Assembly (NCBI GenBank): GCA_965652395.1
Contig: CBFGUW010000004.1
Coordinates: 1 to 64,000, forward strand
DNA length: 64,000 nucleotides
DNA from: Saccharospirillum sp965652395
Lineage (GTDB): Bacteria > Pseudomonadota > Gammaproteobacteria > Pseudomonadales > Natronospirillaceae
Reading direction: 5' to 3'
The notes below the pieces were generated by a model that saw only the letters and a list, made by a program, of their open reading frames with translations, had not been told where the DNA came from and did not search any database. The position numbers and the translations under genes are program-made. Below are positions 26,517 through 35,183 of the stretch, piece after piece. Each line of letters begins with the position of its first letter. Positions within the stretch are counted from its first letter, which is position 1.

Positions 26517-26631
26517 GTTTCTGCCTTTCTCGTCACCTCCTTTAAACCTCAGGCTGGATTGTTGCCGAAGTGTCTCATTATTGGCATTGTTTAGTTATTA
26601 AAGCACTTCCAAGGGAGGAAGCCACCCGACG

Positions 26632-27471
26632 ATGAGTGAAATGATGGAACAATTTGACAAGCTTTTGGCGGATGAGGGAAAAGTCAACGCTCAGCTCGCG
26701 ATCGCCATGCGGCAGGTGTGTGACAGCGCCCAAATCGGGCGCACCGAATTTGAACAGGCCTTTACCGGAATCAGCTATGCCACTTGGCGCAATTACCTAA
26801 ACCCGTCCTATCAAAACAGTCGCTCTGTCTCTGTACTGGCTGCTTTCAGTTGGTATACCGGCGTCTCGATGAACAGTTTTTACCTGGGAGACAACCTTTG
26901 CGCTTATTTGGGTGTAAGCATGGAAGGTTTGCGCCTGCTGACTGTGATGAGCCAGCTGGATGGTGATGCTTTTGAGATTGCATGCCAAATGGCCTTCGGC
27001 TTGATTGAAGAAGACCGAAAAGAAACCATCCGGGAATCCTATTTGAAAGGCAGGCTTCTGCACAAGAACCAAGCATTGCGCTGTCCCTTTCCCAGGCCTC
27101 TCGATCTGAAAGCATTCACCCAGGACTACACCCGATCTTGCGCGCTTGGTATCTTCCAGCTTCAAACATCGCTGGGTTACAGCGATAGCCAGATGGCTCA
27201 ACACCTCGGAATATCCGTACACCGTTACATGAAGATGAAAAACCCGGAAGACAATACACCCATCCCCGCCATCGTTGCCGCCCGCTTCAAAGTGTCTTTC
27301 AAACTGGAGGAAACCGCTTTTATGCTGGACCATATGAATGTCTTCCCCGAGTTTGCCAAACTCAGACATTTTCAGGATTCCAGAGATCGGATCATATTGC
27401 CTTTGCTGGAAAACCTTACCCCGGAACATGCCACCAAACTCCATCAGGCATTACGGACACTCTTCCTCTAG
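26632..27471 (+). CDS. Hypothetical protein with two helix-turn-helix-like regions
   Basis: 279 residues, no signal or membrane segment. An HTH-like region lies at ~25-85 (IGRTEFEQAFTGISYATWRNYLN then VSVLAAFSWYTGVS), and a second XRE-like segment at ~180-225 (LGYSDSQMAQHLGISVHRYMKMKN). The pattern suggests a DNA-binding regulator. GGGAGG lies 12 bases before the ATG at 26632. A perfect 10-bp inverted repeat follows the stop codon. It is the first gene after tRNA-Val, where accessory genes are common. I do not recognise the family. Confidence 0.65.
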   Translation: MSEMMEQFDKLLADEGKVNAQLAIAMRQVCDSAQIGRTEFEQAFTGISYATWRNYLNPSYQNSRSVSVLAAFSWYTGVSMNSFYLGDNLCAYLGVSMEGLRLLTVMSQLDGDAFEIACQMAFGLIEEDRKETIRESYLKGRLLHKNQALRCPFPRPLDLKAFTQDYTRSCALGIFQLQTSLGYSDSQMAQHLGISVHRYMKMKNPEDNTPIPAIVAARFKVSFKLEETAFMLDHMNVFPEFAKLRHFQDSRDRIILPLLENLTPEHATKLHQALRTLFL

Positions 27472-28059
27472 TGTTTGACAAAAACTTTAATTTTGTCAAA
27501 CTGATCACATCTCGGTTGAAAATCCTCCTTAGGGAGACCAAACCGCTCAGGTAGTGAAAACGTTAGTGGTACCCAGCCTTGCTGCCCCACGCTTTATTTT
27601 TCCGTCCCCGCTCACTGGGGGCAACGTATACGTGTTTTATTTCCTGTATCGGACAATCGACTATCATCGCCGGAGGTTGATCGGGCAGAGTGTTGCTAAA
27701 GGAAGTGGAGTGATAACCTTTTTTAGTCTTTCATAGAATCAAGGCTCGCACTTCGTGATTTTACAACCTTAAAGGCACCCGAATAATGAACAGTGGGCAT
27801 CACCTCTGGCACGCTCAAGAACATGTGGCAGCCGCACGCTTTGCCAGGCACGTTTCTGAGCAGGGACTCAAGTTCGATTTGCTTGGGTTTTATCGAACAC
27901 TGGGAGGTAGCGACCCGCTTTATACGCACCTCAACACTGTGCTAATGCAGGAAGTGGCCGTTTTACCGACGGTTCGCCCTTTGGTTGACTCCTTATTATT
28001 AATGGGTCTTTCCACTTAAACCTAACAACAGGTTGCTGAGTTATATTGGGATCATACCT
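27472..28059. other. Intergenic stretch without a convincing gene
   Basis: 588 nt. It holds a perfect inverted repeat TTTGACAAAA-N7-TTTTGTCAAA (27474-27500), possibly an operator or weak terminator. A 77-codon plus-strand frame (27786-28019) has only a distant AAGG and no recognisable product, so I do not call it a gene. Confidence 0.4.
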
Positions 28060-28242
28060 ATGGATGAACGTTTACAGGAACTCGAAAAAGCCATTGCCGA
28101 AGCAGAAGAAGCCAAACGGCAATTTGTGAAAGAGAACCCTCGCGGTGAGGACGACAGAGATGAACGCCTAAGACTGTATAACAAAGTAGAGCGTGCCCGC
28201 AAAGCTCTACGGGAATACAAACGACTGAACTGCCTTCCTTAA
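28060..28242 (+). CDS. Small coiled-coil hypothetical protein
   Basis: 60 residues, highly charged, mostly one helix (ERLQELEKAIAEAEEAKRQF then RLYNKVERARKALREYKRL). Heptad-like spacing suggests a coiled coil or a regulatory/antitoxin-like small protein. The ribosome site (GGGATC) is modest; the codon pattern looks genuine. No family recognised. Confidence 0.45.
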   Translation: MDERLQELEKAIAEAEEAKRQFVKENPRGEDDRDERLRLYNKVERARKALREYKRLNCLP

Positions 28243-28394
28243 AACGTTGCCCGGCCAGGGCAACCTTCCTTCCTCTCTCGGCTCCCACCAGAACGCCTCT
28301 CGGGTTTTCAATCTAAAAGCTGACCATCCGGTTTAAATTGCCCTACTCCGAATGATTGACTAGCTTTATACCAACACCGAGTGAGGTTTCCGCC

Positions 28395-29876
28395 ATGATT
28401 AATAAGCCGTTCTTCCTGGTCGCCGCTGTTTCCACCCTCCTGATCGGAGGCTGTGAAGACCCTGGAGGTGGAGGCGAACATGGCGGAAACAATGAGAGCC
28501 AACTGTCCATCACGCTTCGTGCCAGCAACCTTACCGAAAGCCTCAGTGGTAACAAACCCTCGATGTCCCGCGCGGTCGTCGCCTCCGAGCAGGCTCAAGC
28601 TGATCTTCCCATCGCTTGCAAGGGCTTCTTCACGCCTGGCCCTCGGGATGAGCTAAGTGGCGAACTGGATGCTGACCTGTCCGGGCCCCGGTTCGGTGGC
28701 TGCATTACACCAGTCAGCGTTTCCGGTCATGTCGACAGCATCAATCTGGGGGGCGATTATTTCGGTGGCGGCATTCGGCTGCTTGGCGGTGGTTCGGGGT
28801 TTGGCCAAAACTACCTCCTGGAAGGTTCGGTCATCGACTTGGCCGATCCGCTTTCTCTGGGCGGGGAGGACAACGCTCAGGATACGGATTTCGCCAACTA
28901 CAACAACCGGGTGAGCACGGCGTTCAACTATCTGGATATCCAGTTTGCCGTCCCGCGGGATGCCGGAGGAAGCCTGGGTGTCGAGTATTGGACCTATCGC
29001 TATGCCTTCGTACCCTACCCTTTCTCCGAAGAACCGGTCTACACCCGCACAGAGACTACCCCCGGGGACGTGACCTATACCGAAACAAACACCACCTTGG
29101 CCGACTGCCTGGCTGCGGACTTTCTTCAGGCAGGGGAAACCGCAGATGCGAACAATGCCAGCCTGTTGGGCGGCCTAACCGGTGTTAAAACAGGCGATAT
29201 CCTGATTTGCCGCAAGGACAGTGCTATCGAAACCTGCCAGCCGGAGGACTTCCAGTGGTTGGATATTAGTTCCAACACCTTTGTAGATGAACGCCCATCC
29301 GACAGTACGGATGTTTTCCGGTTTTCCCGCATGGCCAACCACAAAATCACCTGTGAGCCCCAGCACGATGGCCCGGGCTTCAGTGTGGACCTGGGAGGTT
29401 TCGATATTCACGCCGCGCTCTACCAGAACATCCAATTCAGTGCGGACATTGATCGGGATTCCAAGATATACGAGTTCCAGTATGCCGGTGATATGGACAG
29501 CAATAAGAAAGGCAGCGAGATGTATCTGTTCATCGACCTAGACTTCAGCAACAGTATGTTCGTACACGATGCGACTGGCACTGAAGACATGACGCTGGAT
29601 GAAATATCACCCGATTACAGCGATTATGAAAGCCTGACAGCCGAAGCGCTCGCACAAATGATCTGGTTCAAGCCCATTTTGTTATGGGAAAACTCCAGTT
29701 GCGAACCCTGGCGTCCGGGCGATTGCCGTTCGGTGAATACCGGTATAAAAGCCAATGTGGGCGTTGAGCTGTCTGGGAATACCGAGCATCCCGTTTATAT
29801 CTGCGAGGATGACCCGGACCCCGAAGTCGAGTGTGTGGAAACCGAAGAACCCAGTGATGAGACGGCACTGGAATAA
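28395..29876 (+). CDS. Hypothetical lipoprotein
   Basis: 493 residues. The N-terminus is a lipoprotein signal with lipobox IGGC (Cys ~18), followed by an acidic Gly-rich linker (EDPGGGGEHGGNNES). The long exported domain is Gly/Asp-rich with several Cys (for example CITPVSVSG, CRKDSAIETC, SSCEPWRPGDC), suggesting disulfides and a beta-rich fold. It ends in an acidic tail. GTGAGG precedes the ATG at 28395; an upstream in-frame ATG at 28356 lacks a ribosome site and would spoil the signal peptide. I do not recognise the family. Probably an outer-membrane or periplasmic surface protein. Confidence 0.7.
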   Translation: MINKPFFLVAAVSTLLIGGCEDPGGGGEHGGNNESQLSITLRASNLTESLSGNKPSMSRAVVASEQAQADLPIACKGFFTPGPRDELSGELDADLSGPRFGGCITPVSVSGHVDSINLGGDYFGGGIRLLGGGSGFGQNYLLEGSVIDLADPLSLGGEDNAQDTDFANYNNRVSTAFNYLDIQFAVPRDAGGSLGVEYWTYRYAFVPYPFSEEPVYTRTETTPGDVTYTETNTTLADCLAADFLQAGETADANNASLLGGLTGVKTGDILICRKDSAIETCQPEDFQWLDISSNTFVDERPSDSTDVFRFSRMANHKITCEPQHDGPGFSVDLGGFDIHAALYQNIQFSADIDRDSKIYEFQYAGDMDSNKKGSEMYLFIDLDFSNSMFVHDATGTEDMTLDEISPDYSDYESLTAEALAQMIWFKPILLWENSSCEPWRPGDCRSVNTGIKANVGVELSGNTEHPVYICEDDPDPEVECVETEEPSDETALE

Positions 29877-29890
29877 CGCCAAGCCATCAT

Positions 29891-29920
29891 CGGGCCAACC
29901 CAAGGGTTGGCCCGGGTTTT
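29891..29920. terminator. Rho-independent terminator between convergent genes
   Basis: CGGGCCAACC/GGTTGGCCCG, 10-bp stem with tetraloop CAAG, followed on the plus strand by GGTTTT. It ends the lipoprotein transcript and may also serve the convergent DUF4105 gene. Confidence 0.75.
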
Positions 29921-29923
29921 CCA

Positions 29924-31813
29924 CTAAAAGAACCAATGAAAGTCGATACTACCCCCCAACACCCGGTTCTCTTTGAGCAGGTCATCCGTCTCCAACCGAA
30001 ACCGGAGCGCGGTGTCTTTTGAGAACGGCCGGTTGTATATCAATTGGGTTGTAGACAGCCACTCATCCGTATCAAGGGGCGTCATCATTCGGGTTTCCAA
30101 GCCCAACCGGCTTTCTTTCGGTAAGGTGGCCATCCACCCCAAATGGGCGCCGACTCGTATTTCCGGAAGTGTATTCAGCTCGGTGGAGGCCAATAGGAAG
30201 AAGAGGCTGTCAGCCCCTGTCTGAAAGGCGCGTCCCATTTCCACATCAAGGCGTAGCGGAAGAGTGGTCTCCGCATCGGTCTCACGAGACCAACCGAGAC
30301 GCCCCGTCCAGGCGAGGGAAGGCATCATGCCGCTATAGGGTGACAGCGAACGAAAATCGACAAGATCGAAACGGTTCAACGTTAACTCCACACCGCCTTT
30401 CGCATCTTCGTGCAGGCGCCACTCGGATGCCAAGGCATTAATTTGCGAGTTCGCCAGATACCCGGCTTGCCGATCATAACTGTCGTGATAAACCGGTCTA
30501 AAGCCGAAGCGTCCATAGATTTGGTCTTCGTTATAACCCACGCCGAGCGCCACCCGACGAATGTCATGGCCCAGCAGTGGTTCCTGCGGCCACTCCTCGC
30601 GCGCCATTTCAAATTGCCCTTTGGGCTGCTGGGCACGCAATCGGAGTAAATCGTAAGACACCTCGGCCATATCCGAGTCGGCTTTTTTGGCTTTGTACCT
30701 TGAATACTCATAAGCCAGGTCCACCACCCTTCGCTCCGCCTCACCCGGCAAGGCTTCCAATTCTGAGGTCAGAGTGGAATCCACACCCTGATCGACCAGA
30801 CTTTGCGCTATCGCTTTCTGTCGACCGGAAGACAAATTCGCCATGTAGGCGATACGGCTGGCGATGGCCGGCCGATATTCGGGTTGGGCCAACAATCCTG
30901 CTTGGTTGAGCGCTCTCAGGGTATCGATGGGAACCGCATAAACATCAAACGATTCCAGCAAATCATACTCGGGGAACGCGGCCTCCATTACACTCAGAAG
31001 CCGATACGAGCAATTCTTCAACAAATAGGCGTAGTTGAAATTAACGTCTTTGAGGTCCCAGCCCGCTTTAATAAAGGTTTCCGCCTGAACAGCGGATAAG
31101 TTAAGGGGATATTCCCAAATATCTCTCGATTCAAGTTCATTGTAATTCTGCACCTGAAGATAATAAGGGTGGGACCGAACCGAGCCTGGATATAACCCGG
31201 TCAAACCTTTGAAAGCGTATACAAAGCCATTTTCATTCGGGCTTACATCCGCACCGTAGCTGACGGTCAACGCCAAAAGCGCATTACGCTGACGCCCTTC
31301 TTTTTCCGCATCGATACGAATGAAGGTGTGGCCAAACATCGAAGCCGGATTGTTCAAATAGGAGGTAGGGTAAACCAGCGTCATACCCAAGGGAGCCGCC
31401 TGCTCGATAAAAGCGGACAAGGCGGGACATTCAATATCAGGCCAGGCTACCGTTGAGGGCAGTTGTGAGGTCAACCAGTCAAAACGCCGGGGAAAACGAC
31501 ATTGAGCAGCGTCGTCACCCAGATCGGGATGATCCGTCAGGAACGCGACCAGACTGGCATGCAGCTCGGCTTTGGGGTTGGAGGCGCCATTGTCGGCGAA
31601 GAAAAAATCGGGATCGGTGGTTTGGCTGCGCCATCCGCCGATTTTTTTCTCGTAATACATGACCTTTCGCCATGCACCACGTTCGTGCAATGCTTGCTGA
31701 TCCACCCATTCAAGCCAATGAGTCGTCTCGGAAGGCGACGCCCAGGCAATGGAGCAAAACACGGAGAATAAAGCAGCGTACACTAGAGAGGTGCAGCCGG
31801 AGATAAGCTTCAC
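29924..31813 (-). CDS. DUF4105-domain periplasmic/outer-membrane protein
   Basis: 629 residues with a signal peptide (~1-25, cleaved near AWA-SP). The DUF4105 core lies at ~150-300, with the family motif LVYPTSYLNNPASMFGHTFIRIDAE and an invariant His/Cys pattern (LLKNCSYRLL) resembling NlpC/P60-like folds. The C-terminal third is beta-rich and ends in Phe (IDFHWFF), as expected for an outer-membrane beta-barrel. Function is unknown; in relatives it sits next to a DUF3015 gene, as here (31887-32369). The two genes are on the same strand, 73 nt apart. Confidence 0.82.
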   Translation of the reverse strand: MKLISGCTSLVYAALFSVFCSIAWASPSETTHWLEWVDQQALHERGAWRKVMYYEKKIGGWRSQTTDPDFFFADNGASNPKAELHASLVAFLTDHPDLGDDAAQCRFPRRFDWLTSQLPSTVAWPDIECPALSAFIEQAAPLGMTLVYPTSYLNNPASMFGHTFIRIDAEKEGRQRNALLALTVSYGADVSPNENGFVYAFKGLTGLYPGSVRSHPYYLQVQNYNELESRDIWEYPLNLSAVQAETFIKAGWDLKDVNFNYAYLLKNCSYRLLSVMEAAFPEYDLLESFDVYAVPIDTLRALNQAGLLAQPEYRPAIASRIAYMANLSSGRQKAIAQSLVDQGVDSTLTSELEALPGEAERRVVDLAYEYSRYKAKKADSDMAEVSYDLLRLRAQQPKGQFEMAREEWPQEPLLGHDIRRVALGVGYNEDQIYGRFGFRPVYHDSYDRQAGYLANSQINALASEWRLHEDAKGGVELTLNRFDLVDFRSLSPYSGMMPSLAWTGRLGWSRETDAETTLPLRLDVEMGRAFQTGADSLFFLLASTELNTLPEIRVGAHLGWMATLPKESRLGLETRMMTPLDTDEWLSTTQLIYNRPFSKDTALRFRLETDDLLKENRVLGGSIDFHWFF

Positions 31814-31886
31814 GGTTGAGCAGCCTTAGATAGAGAACTCAGCAAGAAAAGAGGTGAGCCGGGGCCCACCCCTGTCTTCAATGGAC

Positions 31887-32369
31887 TTAGGCGTTCAGCG
31901 CATACTGAGCCAAAGCGTCCTCTTCACGTAATACCGCCATCAAAGACTCCACCGCGATTTCGCGAGTGGTTTCGGCAGACGGGAAAATGCGAGTAAAGTT
32001 TGCTTGCGCGACAGTCGCGAAGGCTGCACGGTCTTCAGCGGCAACATTCAACAGTGTTGCCAAACCGTCCAGGGCTTCACCTTCACCACGGGCCATGTCT
32101 ACAGCAACCTGGTCCAGGTTGGCATCCATATAGGCAGCTACCTGAGTGTACTCGATCGGCTGGCTGGTATCGCAGCCCAGAGTACCGGTGGACATACCGA
32201 AAGCCTGGTTGGAGAAAACGCCGTTAGTGATGCTGGCCAATACATGGTTAACCGTACCACTTTTTTCGGCAAAGACCATGGAACCAACACCACAACCCGG
32301 GCCTGAACCTGCCATGACAGTGCCAGACAGAGCAACGGTTAAACCTGCGGTCAGCAGAAGCTTTTTCAT
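31887..32369 (-). CDS. DUF3015 periplasmic protein
   Basis: 160 residues. A signal peptide (1-20, cleaved at VMA-GS) is followed by the DUF3015 features: GPGCGVGSMVFAEKSG, SITNGVFSNQAFGMSTGTLGC, and a C-terminal helical part. Two conserved Cys probably pair. Start at 32369 follows AAGGAG at good spacing. It precedes the DUF4105 gene on the same strand and probably shares its transcript. The function of the family is not known. Confidence 0.85.
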   Translation of the reverse strand: MKKLLLTAGLTVALSGTVMAGSGPGCGVGSMVFAEKSGTVNHVLASITNGVFSNQAFGMSTGTLGCDTSQPIEYTQVAAYMDANLDQVAVDMARGEGEALDGLATLLNVAAEDRAAFATVAQANFTRIFPSAETTREIAVESLMAVLREEDALAQYALNA

Positions 32370-32632
32370 CTTTTGTCTCCTTGAGTTGAAAGTACTTCCT
32401 ATCACCTCACGATGAGGTCGCGCGGAGACTACCTAATAAGAAAAGGAGGGTCGAGTCGTAATTTATATATTTGTGATTGCCATCATAAAAATCGCACAAC
32501 GCTCCTAATCAACAACGTTCAGAATAACGGGAAATTTTTTATAGTGCTAACCATCTATTGTTCAACGCTAAAACCTGTTTAACAATCAAGTGTATGTGAA
32601 GATAGGTCTGTAGCTATCCCCACATACATTCA

Positions 32633-34672
32633 TTACTTGGTCATAAGAAACTGACTAATTATGGGAATAAGAAGAATTGCAGTACAAGTGTCATCTCCAA
32701 TACCATCAGGGAATGGATAAGCTGGACACGATTTATAAGGAAAGCTAGCAGGAATAACACTATCAAATCCAGAAGGATATTCCAGCGCACCAGCTATTGG
32801 CCCTTTAAAAACAGTTCTAAAGAACCTTTCTCTCGCATATTCATCTGCCCAAACCCTAAATCCATGAATACCGTCCTCCGAACTATACCCGTATTCTCTT
32901 AGTTCAGGCCACCCAATATCAATATACCCCTCCTTCCGCGGATAAGGTGGCGCAATAGGCATCCATTGATGATTACCATCAATTGACCTGATGGAATCAA
33001 ATAGAATATTCTCGCTAGTAGAATACAGCTCGACGCCAGGGTAAACATCTGTCGAGGATACGCCCATTCGACTTATGAGGTCATTTAAACCTGCTGACCC
33101 CAATAAACTTAGCTTAGCAAGTACAACTGCGTTATAGGCCACCTTGAAATTATCTTTATCAAACTTACCATCCGCACTTAGATGCATATCTTCTTTCAAA
33201 CGCTCCGAGATATCATCAATAACCAATAACCCTTTGTCCATAGTATCTGTTTGAAAAGCCAACACCAAGGTTTGATCATTTACTGGATCATCCCATAATT
33301 CCAAGTACGCCAATACATCCAGATCAAAAGCATACCCTGTCTCTTTGATTGCAAGATCAAGAATAAAATCTTTTACATAATCTTCTGCTTTGTTCTTAAG
33401 AGCAATGACAAAAGTAGCTGTATGGGCATATGCTAAAATAGAGTCATCAAAACCGTCTAACGCATCATCAATTGATTGATACCAATTCTCTACAGCACAC
33501 TGAGAATTATTAATAGGACCTGGCACCCCAATATATACGAGAGAATAGCAGCTCCACCAATCATTAAACTCATGGTAAGGATCCCCATTTGGATCCATCA
33601 AAGCTCTTGATATATTTGAGCTTGCAATAATGTACTGAGTATTAGCATCTTTTATCGCAAGTCTCCAACCTCTTACCAATCCAGCTAAAGTTCCATTATA
33701 GCTTTCTATGAGCTCTCTATCTTTTTTTATTGCTGCCAGACTCTTCTCAAGCTCTTATCGCACAGGATTAGAAACCCAATTCACAGTTTCTGTAACAACA
33801 CATGAAGTAACTAAGTTCCAAAACCCAAGTAGAAAAAAAACCTTATTATGAGTACAGACTTTTTCTTCTACAGTTACGGCAATTTTCAGTGGAGCGAGCG
33901 CCAGCTCGTTTGCCAATTTAACTTGCTGGTAGAGCAATTTTCCATACAACTCCTCTCCTGGAGTAACAAGAAAACTCAACTCCTTCTCCAAATCCTCTAA
34001 ATCTTTCTCCATCTGAAACATTGAAGCCAAATGGACTGCGCCAGCTTTACCATATTCGTTCTGCACAATGTCATTTCTAAGCAACCTATCCCTAATAAAT
34101 GAGATAGGCAATTGACTCGGTGTTGCGATAGAAGAATGTGGCAACCCATACTTGTAATCAGGAATATACTTTGCCAGATACTTTTCAAGCATAGTATGCC
34201 TAACCTCGACACTAATTTCGCCATCAGTTAAGTCAAAAACATCTCCTGCGTACCAATTGACATATGTGTGAGCAAATACATCTGCTGCTGCATGTGCTAA
34301 ATAACCGTACGCAAAAGCCTGTTCATTCTGACTAGAAGCACCCGAGAGCACCCATTCAAGCCAATCGTCTGTTTGCATTCCGCCTTCAACACCTGGATGA
34401 GTGGTTACTTGTCCCCCCATAACATCAGGAAAAACGTCAGGGCCTAAATTACCAGAGAGGTAGGTGCTTTGATTGTTCTTAATGGCACTATATACACCTT
34501 CATCAACGCGAACCTCTCCATATGGGGGAATAGATACACTCCCATCTGGAAGCAAGTCGCTCAAGACTTCTTGCCCAACCCATACATGCATCTTCGTATC
34601 AAATGCCAGCACACCCTCCATCCTAAAGATAAAAAAAGTAACAATGAACAAAAAAGTTTTTTGAACTTTCAT
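32633..34672 (-). pseudogene. Zinc-dependent phospholipase C-like secreted protein, interrupted by one in-frame TAA
   Basis: Reading from ATG at 34672, a signal peptide (MKVQKTFLFIVTFFIF...LAF) is followed by a zinc phospholipase C-like domain: His in FDTKMHVWVG, Asp in LGPDVFPD, and the metal motif GYLAHAAADVFAHTY. After residue ~305 a single TAA (33755-33757) follows NPVR. The same frame then continues without another stop (ELEKSLAAIKKDRELIESYN...) for more than 370 codons to 32633. There is no frameshift. A sequencing error, a recent nonsense mutation or readthrough could explain it. AGGGATT lies upstream of the ATG. The region is clearly more AT-rich than its surroundings, suggesting horizontal acquisition. 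Confidence 0.75.
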
Positions 34673-34703
34673 ATGCAATCCCTTTTCACAAAACAATTTC
34701 ACT

Positions 34704-35018
34704 TTATTCGGATACGCACCCATACTCTGGATGAACAACTCCGCCTATCGCTGCGCAAAGCTCCTTATCATGGACAACCTTATCCTGACTTCGTTTTTTG
34801 CATCTACCGTCCTCTAATAAAACATCAGGATCTATCTCTGAGCAGACTTCGCTTGTTAATTCAACATTAATAAGGCAGTTATTTTTTGATTCACTGAATA
34901 TTCCACCTGCCATAAAACATTGCTCTCTACTAATCTCATAGGATTCAGCTATGCTTGACATTTGAAAGAAACTGGTGCCGGTTAAGATTGCTACAGCAAT
35001 TGGCATGGGCTTCCGCAT
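34704..35018 (-). CDS. Small secreted cysteine-rich hypothetical protein
   Basis: 104 residues from ATG 35018, which has AAGGAGG upstream. A signal peptide (~1-24, cleaved near IAES) precedes a mature part with six cysteines in three short units (CFMAGGIF...NNC, VCSEIDPD...C, LCAAIGGVVHPEYGC). The spacing suggests disulfide-stabilised repeats. It ends 31 nt before the phospholipase-like gene on the same strand, so the two probably form an operon in the AT-rich island. No family recognised. Confidence 0.65.
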   Translation of the reverse strand: MRKPMPIAVAILTGTSFFQMSSIAESYEISREQCFMAGGIFSESKNNCLINVELTSEVCSEIDPDVLLEDGRCKKRSQDKVVHDKELCAAIGGVVHPEYGCVSE

Positions 35019-35183
35019 CTTTTTCCTCCTTAAAATCAATTACAACCCTTTCTTAGCCGAGTTGATTTAAATGGTAAAATACCACAGACACAAGGGATAT
35101 GTATAACTATCAATTCAAACATACACCAAGAAACCATTAGAAATGGGAATGCATTTTCCATTCTCTTTTGGCGAGCACAGCCT

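Noticed and set aside
27786..28019. 77-codon plus-strand frame
   Set aside because: Poorly placed ribosome site, no recognisable product and a competing frame on the other strand; kept only as a remark in the intergenic entry.
33680..33757. Frameshift between the two halves of the phospholipase-like gene
   Set aside because: Translation shows that both halves are in the same frame; only one TAA separates them.
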